Positions 1 to 9,742 of a stretch of DNA of 64,000 bases are shown piece by piece (within the stretch, counting starts at the first letter, position 1; each line of letters begins with the position of its first letter). Source of the stretch: Lachnospiraceae bacterium (lineage in GTDB: Bacteria; Bacillota; Clostridia; Lachnospirales; Lachnospiraceae). The translations under genes were made by a program, and so were the position numbers. The notes beneath the pieces were generated by a model, which had not been told where the DNA came from, searched no databases, and saw nothing but the letters and a program-made list of their open reading frames with translations. Location of the stretch: positions 124,001 to 188,000 of the forward strand of contig JAFRSU010000076.1 in the NCBI GenBank assembly GCA_017427415.1, written 5' to 3'.

Positions 1-384
1 GTAGTAGATAAGGGCATCACTCTCTGCGACCTTAAGGGTATGCTTGACTTACTTGTAAAGAAGATATTCGGTGAAGGTACTACCACAAGACTTCGTCCGT
101 CATACTTCCCGTTCACCGAGCCTTCTGTAGAAGTAGATGTAAGCTGCTTCGAATGCGGCGGCAAGGGCTGCAGGTTATGCAAGGGTACAGGCTGGATAGA
201 GGTACTCGGCGCAGGTATCGTAAACAAGAAGGTACTTGAGAACTGCGGCATAGATTCAGAGGAGTACAGCGGACTTGCATTCGGCGTAGGTATCGAGAGA
301 CTTGCAATGCTTAAGTACGGTATCAATAACATCAAGCTACTGTATGAGTCGGATCTTAGAGTACTGGAGCAACTGGATGACTGA
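1..384 (+). CDS. pheS: Phenylalanyl-tRNA synthetase alpha subunit, C-terminal part
   Basis: This is the 3' end of pheS; the reading frame is open from base 1 and the true start lies outside the window. The product is the catalytic alpha chain of the alpha2-beta2 enzyme that charges tRNA-Phe in the cytosol. The visible part carries the class II synthetase end: the [14 protein letters not shown] stretch (motif 2/3 region), a Cys-rich insert ([17 protein letters not shown]) and the motif 3 segment [18 protein letters not shown]. pheT follows 97 nt downstream, the normal pheST order. Identification is firm; only the length is cut by the window edge. Confidence 0.96.
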   Translation, partial: VVDKGITLCDLKGMLDLLVKKIFGEGTTTRLRPSYFPFTEPSVEVDVSCFECGGKGCRLCKGTGWIEVLGAGIVNKKVLENCGIDSEEYSGLAFGVGIERLAMLKYGINNIKLLYESDLRVLEQLDD

Positions 385-388
385 GAAA

Positions 389-456
389 AAGATCCTTCGA
401 AGCTAAAGCTTCTCAGGATGACATCAGGGGTCATTCTGAGCGAAGCGAAGAATCTT
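389..456. repeat. Palindromic REP-like unit between pheS and pheT
   Basis: An imperfect hairpin. The left arm begins AAGATCCTTCG at 389 and the right arm runs from GTCATTCTGAG at 430 to CGAAGAATCTT at 456. Related half-units occur at 16137-16164, so I read it as an intergenic repeat family. It sits inside an operon, so it may also act on the pheS-pheT mRNA. No T tract follows, so it is not a standard terminator. Confidence 0.6.
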
Positions 457-481
457 AATATGTTCATAGGAGGAATAAAAA

Positions 482-2902
482 ATGTTAGTACCCATTAGCT
501 GGTTAAAAGATTATGTAGATATAGATGTTACCATGGATGAACTTGAAAAGAAGATGTTCGACTGTGGTTTTGAAGTAGAAGAAAAATACGAGATAGGAAA
601 AGATATCTCCAAAGTAGTGGTAGGACTTGTAGAAGAATGCGAGCCCATCCCCGAGACACATCTTCATGTATGTAAGGTGAATGTCGGAACAGGTGAGAAT
701 CTCCAGATCTGCTGCGGTGCGGATAATGTATGCGTAGGAAAGAAATTCCCCGTAGCACTTGAAGGAGCTCAAGTGTACGCGACAGCTAAGGATCATGTGA
801 CCATAGAGGGTGTCATGACCATAAAGAAGGGTAAGCTGAGAGGCTATGAGTCCTGCGGTATGCTCTGCTCAGGTACAGAGCTCGGTGTGAGTGAAGATAT
901 GTATCCCGGCGCAGGCTACAACGGACTTCTGGTTCTCCCTGATGATGCTGTACCCGGCGCAGATGTTAAGCCCATCTTAGGGATAGATGATTATATCTTC
1001 GATGTATCCATCACTGCCAACCGTCCCGACTGCCAGAGCATATTCGGTCTTGCAAGGGAAGTGGCTGCAGCACTTGAGAAGCCTGTAAAGGAGCCGGCAC
1101 TTAACTATACGGAGAACGGAAAGGCTAAGGATGGCTTCAAGGTAACAGTGGAAGCACCCGATCTTTGCCCCCGTTATATCGGACATTATGTATCGGATGT
1201 CACTATCGGCGAGTCACCCGCATGGATGAAGAGAAGACTGGCACTTGTAGGACTTAAGGCTATTTCCAACATAGTAGATATCACAAACTATGTATTAAAA
1301 GAGATCGGCCAGCCCATGCATGCTTTTGATGAAGACTTCCTTGAAGGCAATGCGATAAACGTAAGACGTGCCAATGACGGAGAAAAGATCGTAACTCTTG
1401 ATGAGAAAGAGTTTGCATTAACAAGCAACAACTTAGTCATCTGTGACGGCGTAAAGCCTGTAGCACTTGCCGGTATCATGGGCGGACTTAACTCCGAGAT
1501 AAGAGACACCACAAAGGGTGTGGTATTCGAGTCGGCAAAGTTCGCAAGAGATAATATCAGAAAGAGCTCGAGAGCCTTAGGCCAGAGCTCCGATTCGAGC
1601 GCACGTTTCGCTAAGGGCGTAGATGAATACGGTACCGTTATGGCTATGAAGAGAGCACTTCACTTAGTAGAAGAGCTCGGATGCGGAAAGGTATCTCCAA
1701 CATATGTGGAAGTATCTTCCGGCAACTCCATCGAGCCTACCGAGATGAAGGCTAAAGTCAGCAAGGTAAATAAGGTACTCGGTATCGATGTACCTAAGGC
1801 TGATATCGAAAGGATCTTAAAGAACCTGAACTTTAATCCCGTAATCGACGGCGACGACCTTACCATACAGGTACCTGCATATAGGGAGGATATGGAAAGC
1901 TATCCCGATATCGCCGAGGAAGTGATCCGTATGTACGGATATGATCATGTAACTCCTACATTCCTTGAGACTGCAAAAGTTACTGCAGGCGGTATGAACA
2001 AGACACAGAAGGCAGAGCTTAAGTTAAAGAGAGCACTTTGTGCAACAGGTGCTTCGGAGGGTGTACATTATTCATTCTTCTCACCTGCGGACCTTGATCT
2101 TTTAGGATATGCAGCTGATGCGCCTGAGAGAAATGTCATTAAGATCCTTAATCCTATAAATGAGGACCTTTCGATCATGAGGACCACCTTAGCTCCCCAG
2201 ATGATAAGAGCCATGGCCCGTAACCAGAAGAAGGGAAGAGCTGACGGAAGGATCTATGAGATAGGAAACCGTTTCTTCCCGAAGGCACTTCCCATCACAG
2301 AGTATCCGTATGAAAAGAAGACCTTATGCGTAGGTGTATTCGGAAAAGAGGAGAGCTTCTTCACACTTAAGGGCATAGCAGACGTAGTAGCCGATACATT
2401 CTGCCTGACATTCAGGTACAAAGAGGGACAGAAGCCTTACCTTCATCCTTATCAGACAGCATATATATATTTAGGCGAGGAAGAGATAGGATACTTAGGA
2501 AAAGTTACATATGAGATCATGGACAGCCTTGATGCAAGAGAGGCTATGTATGTAATGGAGATCGACCTTGACAAGATATCCGCATACTACGGTACAGTGC
2601 CTAAGTTCACACCTATACCTAAGTACTCCGACGAACTCCGTGACTTAGCACTTGTTATGGATAAGAAGGTGCTCTGCGGTGAAGTAGAGGATGCGATAAA
2701 GGAAGCCTGCAAGTACGTTAAGGAAGTAACACTCTTCGACGTATATGAAGGCAAGCAGATAGGAGAAGACAAGAAGTCCATGGCATTCACCGTACGCTTT
2801 GTACCGGGTGAGGAGGAATTCACAGGAGAAGCTATAGACGGCTATGTAAAGAAGATACTTAAGAACCTTAAAGCTAAACTTGATGTTGAATTAAGAAGCT
2901 GA
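482..2902 (+). CDS. pheT: Phenylalanyl-tRNA synthetase beta subunit
   Basis: 806 aa, full length for PheT. It forms the tRNA-binding, editing half of PheRS. Domains in order: N-terminal tRNA-binding OB fold (about 40-150), B3/B4 editing core (about 210-400), B5 domain (about 410-480), the pseudo-catalytic core, and a C-terminal anticodon-binding ferredoxin-like domain (about 715-806; KYSDELRDLALVMD, FTVRFVPGEEEFTGEAID). A strong AGGAGG lies just upstream of the ATG. It is co-transcribed with pheS by position, with a repeat hairpin between them. Confidence 0.97.
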   Translation: MLVPISWLKDYVDIDVTMDELEKKMFDCGFEVEEKYEIGKDISKVVVGLVEECEPIPETHLHVCKVNVGTGENLQICCGADNVCVGKKFPVALEGAQVYATAKDHVTIEGVMTIKKGKLRGYESCGMLCSGTELGVSEDMYPGAGYNGLLVLPDDAVPGADVKPILGIDDYIFDVSITANRPDCQSIFGLAREVAAALEKPVKEPALNYTENGKAKDGFKVTVEAPDLCPRYIGHYVSDVTIGESPAWMKRRLALVGLKAISNIVDITNYVLKEIGQPMHAFDEDFLEGNAINVRRANDGEKIVTLDEKEFALTSNNLVICDGVKPVALAGIMGGLNSEIRDTTKGVVFESAKFARDNIRKSSRALGQSSDSSARFAKGVDEYGTVMAMKRALHLVEELGCGKVSPTYVEVSSGNSIEPTEMKAKVSKVNKVLGIDVPKADIERILKNLNFNPVIDGDDLTIQVPAYREDMESYPDIAEEVIRMYGYDHVTPTFLETAKVTAGGMNKTQKAELKLKRALCATGASEGVHYSFFSPADLDLLGYAADAPERNVIKILNPINEDLSIMRTTLAPQMIRAMARNQKKGRADGRIYEIGNRFFPKALPITEYPYEKKTLCVGVFGKEESFFTLKGIADVVADTFCLTFRYKEGQKPYLHPYQTAYIYLGEEEIGYLGKVTYEIMDSLDAREAMYVMEIDLDKISAYYGTVPKFTPIPKYSDELRDLALVMDKKVLCGEVEDAIKEACKYVKEVTLFDVYEGKQIGEDKKSMAFTVRFVPGEEEFTGEAIDGYVKKILKNLKAKLDVELRS

Positions 2903-2955
2903 TATAACGAAGGTAAAATGTAATAGTTTAATGCATAAAGCAGAAAGGACAGAAT

Positions 2956-5337
2956 ATGGAGAATACTATAATTGAAAAAGGACCTATCACTGATGAGCTT
3001 ATAGCAAAAATGGACAGATATTTCCGTACTGCCAACTATCTTTCGGCAGGACAGCTGTATCTTTTGGAGAATCCTCTCTTAAAGAAACCGCTCACACTCG
3101 ATATGGTAAAGAAAAAGATAGTAGGACACTGGGGAACAGTACCCGGACAGAACTTTGTGTTTACACACTTAAACCGTGTCATCAAGCGTTATGACCTTGA
3201 TATGATACTTTTATCGGGTCCCGGACATGGAGGAAACTTCTTTATAGCAAATGATTATATCGACGGCTCATACAGCGAGATATATCCCAATATCTCACAG
3301 GATGAAGAGGGTATGCAGAAGCTGTTTAAGCAGTTCTCATTCCCGGGCGGAGTACCCAGCCACTGCGCACCCGAGACACCCGGCTCCATCCATGAGGGCG
3401 GCGAGCTCGGATATTCCATCGCTCACGCATGCGGTGCCATCTTTGACAACCCTTCGCTCATCGCTACAGTAGTGGTAGGTGACGGTGAGGCTGAGACAGG
3501 ACCTTTAGCAACATCATGGCAGTGCAATAAATTCATTAATCCGGTGGGCGACGGTGCAGTACTTCCTATCCTTCATCTTAACGGATATAAGATTGCAAAT
3601 CCTACTATATTCGGACGTCTGTCAAAAGAGGAGCTCATAGATTTCTTCCACGGAAACGGATGGGAGCCTTACTTTGTAGAGGGTGACGATCCAATGACCA
3701 TGCATAAACTTATGGCAGAGACCATGGATACCGTTATCGAGAAGATAAAGGATATCCAGGAAAATGCACGTAAGAACAACGATGCCACACGTCCCGTATG
3801 GCCCATGATCGTCCTTAGGACTCCTAAGGGATGGACAGGACCTAAGGTAGTGGACGGAAACCGCATAGAGGGTAACTTCTTAGCACATCAGGTACCCATC
3901 ATGATGGATAAGCCCGAGCACCTGCAGATGCTCTCAGACTGGCTGCATAGCTATAAGCCCGAAGAACTCTTTGATGAAAACGGCAAGGTACTTCCCGATA
4001 TCACAGAGCTCTGTCCTAAGGGAGATGCAAGACTCGGCATGAATCCTCATGCAAACGGCGGAAGACTGCTCAGAGACCTAAGACTGCCTGATTTCAGAAA
4101 ATACGGATTTGATATAGAACAGCACGGCGCAAAGGAAAGCCAGGATACAGCTAACCTTGCAAAATACATCCGTGATATCTTTAAGCTTAATGCCGAGGCA
4201 AAGAACTTCCGTATATTCTCGCCCGATGAGAATAATTCAAACCGTTTTACCTCAGTATTCGAAGTAGAGAACAGGGACTGGAACGCAGAGCAGTCGGATA
4301 TGGACGATCATCTTTCCAGATTCGGAAGAGTTATGGATTCCATGCTTTCGGAGCATATGTGTGAGGGCTGGCTTGAAGGTTATCTGCTTACCGGACGTCA
4401 TGGCTTCTTTGATACCTATGAGGCATTCTCAAGGATCATCGACTCCATGGGCGCACAGCATGCAAAGTGGCTCAAAGTATGTAACCAGCTGCCTTGGAGA
4501 GAGGAGATCGCTTCACTTAACCTCCTTATGTGTTCAACCGTATGGCAGCAGGACCACAACGGATTCACACATCAGGATCCCGGATTTATGGATCATATCG
4601 CCAACAAAAAAGCAGACGTTGTACGTATATATCTTCCTGCAGATACCAATACACTCCTTTCGACGATGGACCATTGCTTAAAGAGCAGGAACTATGTAAA
4701 CGTCATCATAGCTTCAAAGCATCCACGTCCCCAGTGGCTCTCTATGCCCGAGGCAGTAAAGCACTGCACACAGGGTATCAGTATCTGGGACTGGGCTTCA
4801 AACGACCAGGGAAAGGAGCCTGACATCGTATTCGCATGTGCAGGTGAGACACCTACATTAGAAGCATTGGCAGCAGTATCTATCCTCAGAAAAGAACTGC
4901 CTAATATCAAGATCCGTTTTATAAATGTTATAGACCTGTTCAAGCTTGTACCTCAGGCAGAGCATCCTCACGGACTTTCCGATGCGGAATACGATATGCT
5001 CTTTACTACCAACAAGCCTGTAATATTCAACTTTCACGGATATGCTACTCTTATCCATGAGCTTACATACCGCCGTCACAACAACAGGCTTATGCATGTA
5101 AGAGGATATAAGGAAGAGGGTACCATCACTACAGCATTTGACGTACGTGTACAGAATGATATAGACCGTTTCCATCTGGTACAGGATGCATTAAGATTCC
5201 TTCCCCAGCTTGGAAATACAGGTGCATACCTCTACCAGAAGATGAGCGACAAGCTTGTGGAGCATAAGCAGTACATCCATGACTACGGTGTAGATCTTCC
5301 TGAAGTAGTTAACTGGAAATGGGAAGATATTAACTGA
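2956..5337 (+). CDS. xfp: Xylulose-5-phosphate/fructose-6-phosphate phosphoketolase
   Basis: 793 aa, the usual phosphoketolase length. It is a cytosolic thiamine-diphosphate enzyme that uses phosphate to split xylulose 5-P (and often fructose 6-P) into acetyl-P plus glyceraldehyde 3-P or erythrose 4-P. Visible family features: the N-terminal [18 protein letters not shown] and LLSGPGHGG stretches, the ThDP/Mg motif [18 protein letters not shown], and the C-terminal [14 protein letters not shown] block. The ATG follows AGAAAGGA. Its neighbours are unrelated; it points to a pentose-fermenting, acetate-forming metabolism. Whether it accepts both sugars cannot be told from sequence. Confidence 0.95.
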   Translation: MENTIIEKGPITDELIAKMDRYFRTANYLSAGQLYLLENPLLKKPLTLDMVKKKIVGHWGTVPGQNFVFTHLNRVIKRYDLDMILLSGPGHGGNFFIANDYIDGSYSEIYPNISQDEEGMQKLFKQFSFPGGVPSHCAPETPGSIHEGGELGYSIAHACGAIFDNPSLIATVVVGDGEAETGPLATSWQCNKFINPVGDGAVLPILHLNGYKIANPTIFGRLSKEELIDFFHGNGWEPYFVEGDDPMTMHKLMAETMDTVIEKIKDIQENARKNNDATRPVWPMIVLRTPKGWTGPKVVDGNRIEGNFLAHQVPIMMDKPEHLQMLSDWLHSYKPEELFDENGKVLPDITELCPKGDARLGMNPHANGGRLLRDLRLPDFRKYGFDIEQHGAKESQDTANLAKYIRDIFKLNAEAKNFRIFSPDENNSNRFTSVFEVENRDWNAEQSDMDDHLSRFGRVMDSMLSEHMCEGWLEGYLLTGRHGFFDTYEAFSRIIDSMGAQHAKWLKVCNQLPWREEIASLNLLMCSTVWQQDHNGFTHQDPGFMDHIANKKADVVRIYLPADTNTLLSTMDHCLKSRNYVNVIIASKHPRPQWLSMPEAVKHCTQGISIWDWASNDQGKEPDIVFACAGETPTLEALAAVSILRKELPNIKIRFINVIDLFKLVPQAEHPHGLSDAEYDMLFTTNKPVIFNFHGYATLIHELTYRRHNNRLMHVRGYKEEGTITTAFDVRVQNDIDRFHLVQDALRFLPQLGNTGAYLYQKMSDKLVEHKQYIHDYGVDLPEVVNWKWEDIN

Positions 5338-5384
5338 TATTAAAAAAGATTGATCTAAAAAGATTATAAGGAGTTTAAACTATC

Positions 5385-6770
5385 ATGCCACAACAGGACA
5401 GATCAAATGTAAATCCGTCTGAATCAGGCGGATTCGGGTCCAAGCTCGGCTTTGTCCTTTCGGCTGCCGGCTCGGCAGTAGGTTTGGGAAACATATGGAG
5501 ATTTCCGTATCTTGTGGCTAAGTATGGCGGAGGATTGTTTTTACTGATCTATATCATACTTGCTCTGACATTCGGGTTTGCATTGCTGATCACCGAGATA
5601 GCGATAGGCAGGCGTACCGGAAAAAGTGTTATAGGTGCGTATAAGTCCATCAATAAGAGATTTTCGTTTTTGGGGTGGCTGGCAGCTTTTGTACCTGTCA
5701 TAATCACACCTTATTACTGTGTTATAGGCGGATGGGTATTAAAATACCTGGCTACATTTATAAGCGGTAACGGGGAAATTTCGGCAGGTGACGGTTCGTT
5801 CTTTTCGGAATTTATAGGATCGTCTGCCCAGCCGACGGTATTTTTCGTGATATTCCTCGCAATCACGGCACTGGTAGTAATGCTCGGAGTGGAAAAGGGC
5901 ATAGAGCGCATCAGTAAGTTTATGATGCCGCTCCTTGTGGTCCTGACTATAGGTATTGCGATATATACCCTTACTCTTAAAGGAGCGGGAGAAGGACTTA
6001 AGTACTATCTTCTCCCGAACTTTGACAATTTTACTTTTTCTACATTGTTAAAAACCATAGCAGCAGCCATGGGACAGCTTTTCTATTCCATGTCCATAGC
6101 TATGGGTATAATGGTTACCTACGGATCGTACATGCGTAAGCAGGACTCCCTTGAGAGATCCGTAAGACAGATCGAGATATTCGATACCGGGATCGCGGTT
6201 CTTGCCGGACTTATCATAGTTCCTGCGGTATTTGTATTTTCGGGAGGAAATGCAGAAGCGCTCAATAAAGGACCGGGGCTCATGTTCATCACACTGCCAA
6301 ACGTATTTCAGTCCATGGCAGGCGGGCAGATATTCGGCACGGCGTTTTTCGTGCTGGTAGCACTTGCGGCTCTTACGTCCTCGATATCGCTTATGGAGAC
6401 GGTGGTATCCATAATCATGGAGAAGTTCCATGTAAAAAGGATAAAGGCGAGCATCATAACACTTATCATATGCTTCCTGCTCGGTATGCTCTCGGTATTT
6501 GGTTACAGTGCATGGAAGACGGTAGAATTATTCGGGATGCAGTTCCTTGATTTCTTTGATTTTATCAGTAACAATATCATGATGCCGATAGTTGCACTGC
6601 TTACATGTGCACTTATCGGATGGGTCACAAAGCCCGTATACATCGAGGATGAGGTGCTTGAAAGCGAAGAGAAGTTCCGCAGCAGAAAGCTGCATGCCGT
6701 AATGTTGCGTTATGTATGTCCCGTATGCATGATCATAATCCTTATCACACCGTTTGTTACGGAGATCTGA
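5385..6770 (+). CDS. Sodium-dependent transporter, NSS (SNF) family
   Basis: 461 aa with about 11-12 hydrophobic segments. It is an integral membrane symporter that probably couples Na+ entry to uptake of an amino acid or related amine; the substrate cannot be read from sequence. The signature is the N-terminal GSAVGLGNIWRFPYLVAKYGGG (about 29-50, TM1 Na+/substrate site) and the following LLITEIAIGRRTG. Length and the hydrophilic C-terminus fit the bacterial LeuT/MhsT-like branch. An AAGGAG lies 11 nt before the ATG. It follows xfp by 47 nt on the same strand with no clear terminator between. Confidence 0.9.
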   Translation: MPQQDRSNVNPSESGGFGSKLGFVLSAAGSAVGLGNIWRFPYLVAKYGGGLFLLIYIILALTFGFALLITEIAIGRRTGKSVIGAYKSINKRFSFLGWLAAFVPVIITPYYCVIGGWVLKYLATFISGNGEISAGDGSFFSEFIGSSAQPTVFFVIFLAITALVVMLGVEKGIERISKFMMPLLVVLTIGIAIYTLTLKGAGEGLKYYLLPNFDNFTFSTLLKTIAAAMGQLFYSMSIAMGIMVTYGSYMRKQDSLERSVRQIEIFDTGIAVLAGLIIVPAVFVFSGGNAEALNKGPGLMFITLPNVFQSMAGGQIFGTAFFVLVALAALTSSISLMETVVSIIMEKFHVKRIKASIITLIICFLLGMLSVFGYSAWKTVELFGMQFLDFFDFISNNIMMPIVALLTCALIGWVTKPVYIEDEVLESEEKFRSRKLHAVMLRYVCPVCMIIILITPFVTEI

Positions 6771-6815
6771 TCCTTTATCTTTACTCTGTAAAATCGGTTT
6801 ACAAAAGAAAAGTGT

Positions 6816-7550
6816 TTACGTGTGAGTGAACATATACATACCTACCCCGGCGGCTATGGTCAGATTGAGAGAATCGACATATTCCGACTGGGGTATTATT
6901 ATGCTTGTACCGTAGTTTAAAAAGATGTCAGGAAGCCCGGCAGCTTCGTTTCCGAATACGAGAGAGTAGAGCTTGGGCTTAGGACAGTCACTTAAGGTAA
7001 GCTGCTTTTTCCCGTTCAGCATAAATGTAAATATCTCTCTTTTACCGGGACCTTCTTTCTCTCCGAACTCTTCGGAAGCCATGTATTCTTCAAAGGATGA
7101 GAACCTGTGGACATTGAGCCTGAAAAGGGCTCCCATGGAGGCCCTTACAGTTTTAGGGTTAAATATATCCGCAGCCGGCTCTATCACTGCCAGGTCCATG
7201 ATTCCGAAGCCGACAGCAGTCCTTATGATCGTGCCCAGATTTCCCATATCTGAAGGATTGACAAGAACAAGATGGGGACGTGCGGGATTTAACGTTTGAG
7301 TATACTTTTTAAACACCCCTGCCACATATACATTCCCCTTGTCGCTTAAGCGGTTAATCAGCTTGTCGTTTATATTGAATGCCACTTTCTTTTCATCACA
7401 TTTTGCACGGAGCTTATCCATATCCGTAAAACTGGAACTCGCATATATGCCGAGTGCTTCTCCCGGTTTTGCGGACAGCAGTTCAAATGTAGGAAATGCT
7501 CCTAAAGTATATGAATATTCAAAATCTTTTTTATAGGGTTTTATTTCCAT
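6816..7550 (-). CDS. TrmH/SpoU-family RNA 2'-O-methyltransferase
   Basis: 244 aa from the chosen ATG at 7550, which has an AAGGAG about 9 nt upstream; an in-frame ATG 10 codons earlier (7580) lacks such a site. SPOUT methyltransferases transfer a methyl group from S-adenosylmethionine to ribose in rRNA or tRNA. The three SpoU motifs are visible: NPSDMGNLGTIIRTAVGFG, YSLVFGNEAAGLPD and IPQSEYVDSLNLTIAAGVGMY, forming the knotted C-terminal domain. The N-terminal 100 residues look like the L30e-like substrate-binding domain. The target nucleotide is unknown. It is convergent with the transporter and divergent from nrdR. Confidence 0.88.
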   Translation of the reverse strand: MEIKPYKKDFEYSYTLGAFPTFELLSAKPGEALGIYASSSFTDMDKLRAKCDEKKVAFNINDKLINRLSDKGNVYVAGVFKKYTQTLNPARPHLVLVNPSDMGNLGTIIRTAVGFGIMDLAVIEPAADIFNPKTVRASMGALFRLNVHRFSSFEEYMASEEFGEKEGPGKREIFTFMLNGKKQLTLSDCPKPKLYSLVFGNEAAGLPDIFLNYGTSIIIPQSEYVDSLNLTIAAGVGMYMFTHT

Positions 7551-7641
7551 CTTTCTTAGCTCCTTACAACGTCCTATCATATATCGTTAAAGCAAAGTAT
7601 AGCAAATATGGAGACTATAGTCAATTTAAAGAAAAAAGTGC

Positions 7642-7669
7642 TTGACTTGAAAATGTAATTCACTATAAT
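7642..7669 (+). promoter_or_regulatory. SigA-type promoter of nrdR-comM-dprA
   Basis: TTGACT (7642-7647), a 16-nt spacer and a perfect TATAAT (7664-7669), about 50 nt before the nrdR start, in the divergent gap between the methyltransferase and nrdR. Confidence 0.75.
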
Positions 7670-7719
7670 TTTAATTGTAGCCGATAATATGGTAAAATCC
7701 AACTTAAGTGAGGTTTGTC

Positions 7720-8178
7720 ATGAAGTGTCCATTTTGCGGAAATGAAGATACCAGAGTAATTGATTCCAGACCTGCCGAGGATGGTTCATCCATCAGAAGA
7801 AGAAGACAGTGCGATAAGTGTGATAAGAGATTCACGACTTATGAGAAGATCGAGACCATCCCGATGATCATCATCAAAAAGGATAATATCAGGGAGCAGT
7901 ATAACAGGGACAAGATCGAAAAGGGTATCTGGGCATCCTGCCATAAGAGACCGGTATCCGTAGAGATGGTACGCAACATGGTCGATGAGATCGAGGCTGA
8001 GATCTCGTCTTACGAGTCCAAAGAGATCCCGAGTTCGGTCATCGGTGAGCTTATCATGGAGAAGCTCCAGAAGGTAGATCAGGTAGCATACGTAAGATTC
8101 GCTTCCGTTTACAGGGACTTTACCGATGTGGATACGTTTATGAACGAGCTGCAGAAGATCATTAAAAAACACGAATAA
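7720..8178 (+). CDS. nrdR: Transcriptional repressor NrdR
   Basis: 152 aa from the ATG at 7720, giving the canonical N-terminus MKCPFCGN; a GTG four codons upstream is less likely. NrdR represses ribonucleotide reductase genes by binding NrdR boxes in response to ATP/dATP. It has a zinc ribbon with CPFC (3-6) and CDKC (31-34) plus RRRRQC, and an ATP-cone domain (about 49-139; IIKKDNIREQYNRDKIEKGI and YVRFASVYRDF). No nrd gene lies in the window, so its targets are elsewhere. It heads the unit with comM and dprA. Confidence 0.95.
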   Translation: MKCPFCGNEDTRVIDSRPAEDGSSIRRRRQCDKCDKRFTTYEKIETIPMIIIKKDNIREQYNRDKIEKGIWASCHKRPVSVEMVRNMVDEIEAEISSYESKEIPSSVIGELIMEKLQKVDQVAYVRFASVYRDFTDVDTFMNELQKIIKKHE

Positions 8179-8193
8179 TATAGCTGTATAACT

Positions 8194-8213
8194 CCTTCCG
8201 CTCAGCGGAAAGG
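8194..8213 (+). promoter_or_regulatory. Hairpin that would cover the comM ribosome-binding site
   Basis: TTCCGC (8196-8201) pairs with GCGGAA (8205-8210) around a 3-nt loop, and CC at 8194-8195 can pair with GG at 8212-8213, which is part of the only Shine-Dalgarno-like AAAGGG before the comM ATG at 8219. Translation control of comM is an inference. Confidence 0.45.
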
Positions 8214-8218
8214 GAAAA

Positions 8219-9742
8219 ATGTACGGAAATGTCAGAAGCGCCTCGGTATACGGTATCGAGGCCATGCTTATCAATGTCGAAGCTGACGTCAGTGACGGCC
8301 TGCCGCTTTTTAATATGGTAGGCTACTTAGCCTCCGAGGTCAAGGAGGCTAAGGACAGAGTGAGAACAGCACTCAAAAATTCTAATTTTGCTTTGAGACC
8401 AAAGCATATCACGGTAAATCTTTCCCCGGCCGATGTAAGAAAAGCCGGGACTGCTTTTGACCTGCCTATAGCGATGGCGTGTCTTGCAGCATCTGAAATA
8501 TTACCACAGGAAAAATTTGATAAAATGCTCATAGTGGGAGAGCTTGGCTTGGACGGTAAGGTAAACCGTATAAGCGGAGTGCTTCCTATCTGTATTGCCG
8601 CAAAAGAAGCGGGGATAGATACGGTCGTGGTACCTAAAGGAAATGCTAAAGAAGGTGCCGTGGTGAGCGGGATCGCCGTTATAGGTGTAGAAACATTAAA
8701 TGAGCTGATAGAGTATATCTTAGAGGTGAGGGTGCTTGAACCTGAGACCGGCAGGATAGAAGAAGAACTTAAAAATACCGCATCGCAGGTACATGAGGAC
8801 TTTTCCGAGATAGCGGGACAGGAGGCTGCCCGGAGGGCGGCGGAGATAGCCGTATGCGGACAGCATAATCTGCTCCTGTCAGGTCCTCCAGGGTCCGGGA
8901 AGACGATGATAGCGCGTCGTATACCCGGCATCATGCCGGATATGAGCTTTGAGGACTGTCTGGCGGTATCAAAGATATACAGTGTGGCAGGGCTCTTAAG
9001 CGACGAGCAGTATCTGATAACGAGACGTCCGTTCAGGTCGCCTCATCATACATGTACTGTTACATCACTGGTAGGAGGCGGTGTGACTCCGAAGCCCGGG
9101 GAGATAAGCCTGGCTGCAAACGGGGTGCTTTTTTTGGACGAGATGCCTGAATTCGGAAGGGAAGCCATAGAGGCTTTAAGGCAGCCTTTAGAGGACAGGG
9201 TGGTAACGGTATCGAGGCTGAATGCTTCCTATACTTATCCTGCCGGATTTATGCTGGTGGCATCCATGAACCCTTGTCCGTGCGGACACTATCCGGACAG
9301 GTCCAGGTGCACCTGTTCCGAGAGACAGATACGTATGTACCAGAGAAGGATAAGCCAGCCGGTCATGGACAGGATCGATCTGTGTGTAAATGTCAGCGAG
9401 ATAAAATATGAAGAGCTCAGTACCCCTAAAAAAGGTGAAAGCAGCGATGCGATAAGGGAAAGAGTCATGCGCGCAAGAGAGATACAGCTTGAAAGATATA
9501 AAGGGATGCCGATAAGCTTTAACTCGGAGCTTACAGGCAGCATGACGGTGGATTTCTGCCCTCTTGGCAGAGAGGAAAAAGAATTGATGGAAAAGGCATT
9601 TGAAAAGTATGCATTAAGTGCCAGGGGCTATCACAGACTGCTAAAAGTGTCACGTACCATAGCCGATATGGCGGGAGAAAAGGATATTAAGGTGCCGCAT
9701 ATACTTGAGGCACTGTGTTATAGAAACGGAGACGAAAGATGA
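8219..9742 (+). CDS. comM: YifB/ComM-family Mg-chelatase-like AAA+ ATPase
   Basis: 507 aa, standard ComM length. In naturally transformable bacteria ComM is a hexameric helicase that widens branch migration of incoming DNA; in Clostridia its role is less certain. Order: N-terminal ChlI/Lon-like domain (about 20-140), Walker A GPPGSGKTMIARRIPG (about 222-237), the Mg-chelatase Walker B segment GVLFLDEMPEF, a Cys-rich insert CPCGHYPDRSRCTCS (about 353-367), and the C-terminal Mg_chelatase_C domain (about 410-505). It overlaps dprA by 4 nt (ATGA), so the two DNA-uptake genes are translationally coupled. Confidence 0.93.
   Translation: MYGNVRSASVYGIEAMLINVEADVSDGLPLFNMVGYLASEVKEAKDRVRTALKNSNFALRPKHITVNLSPADVRKAGTAFDLPIAMACLAASEILPQEKFDKMLIVGELGLDGKVNRISGVLPICIAAKEAGIDTVVVPKGNAKEGAVVSGIAVIGVETLNELIEYILEVRVLEPETGRIEEELKNTASQVHEDFSEIAGQEAARRAAEIAVCGQHNLLLSGPPGSGKTMIARRIPGIMPDMSFEDCLAVSKIYSVAGLLSDEQYLITRRPFRSPHHTCTVTSLVGGGVTPKPGEISLAANGVLFLDEMPEFGREAIEALRQPLEDRVVTVSRLNASYTYPAGFMLVASMNPCPCGHYPDRSRCTCSERQIRMYQRRISQPVMDRIDLCVNVSEIKYEELSTPKKGESSDAIRERVMRAREIQLERYKGMPISFNSELTGSMTVDFCPLGREEKELMEKAFEKYALSARGYHRLLKVSRTIADMAGEKDIKVPHILEALCYRNGDER

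Noticed and set aside
6787..6803. TGTAAA/TTTACA hairpin between the convergent transporter and methyltransferase genes
   Set aside because: Only 6 bp, A/T-rich and without a T run; too weak to call a terminator.
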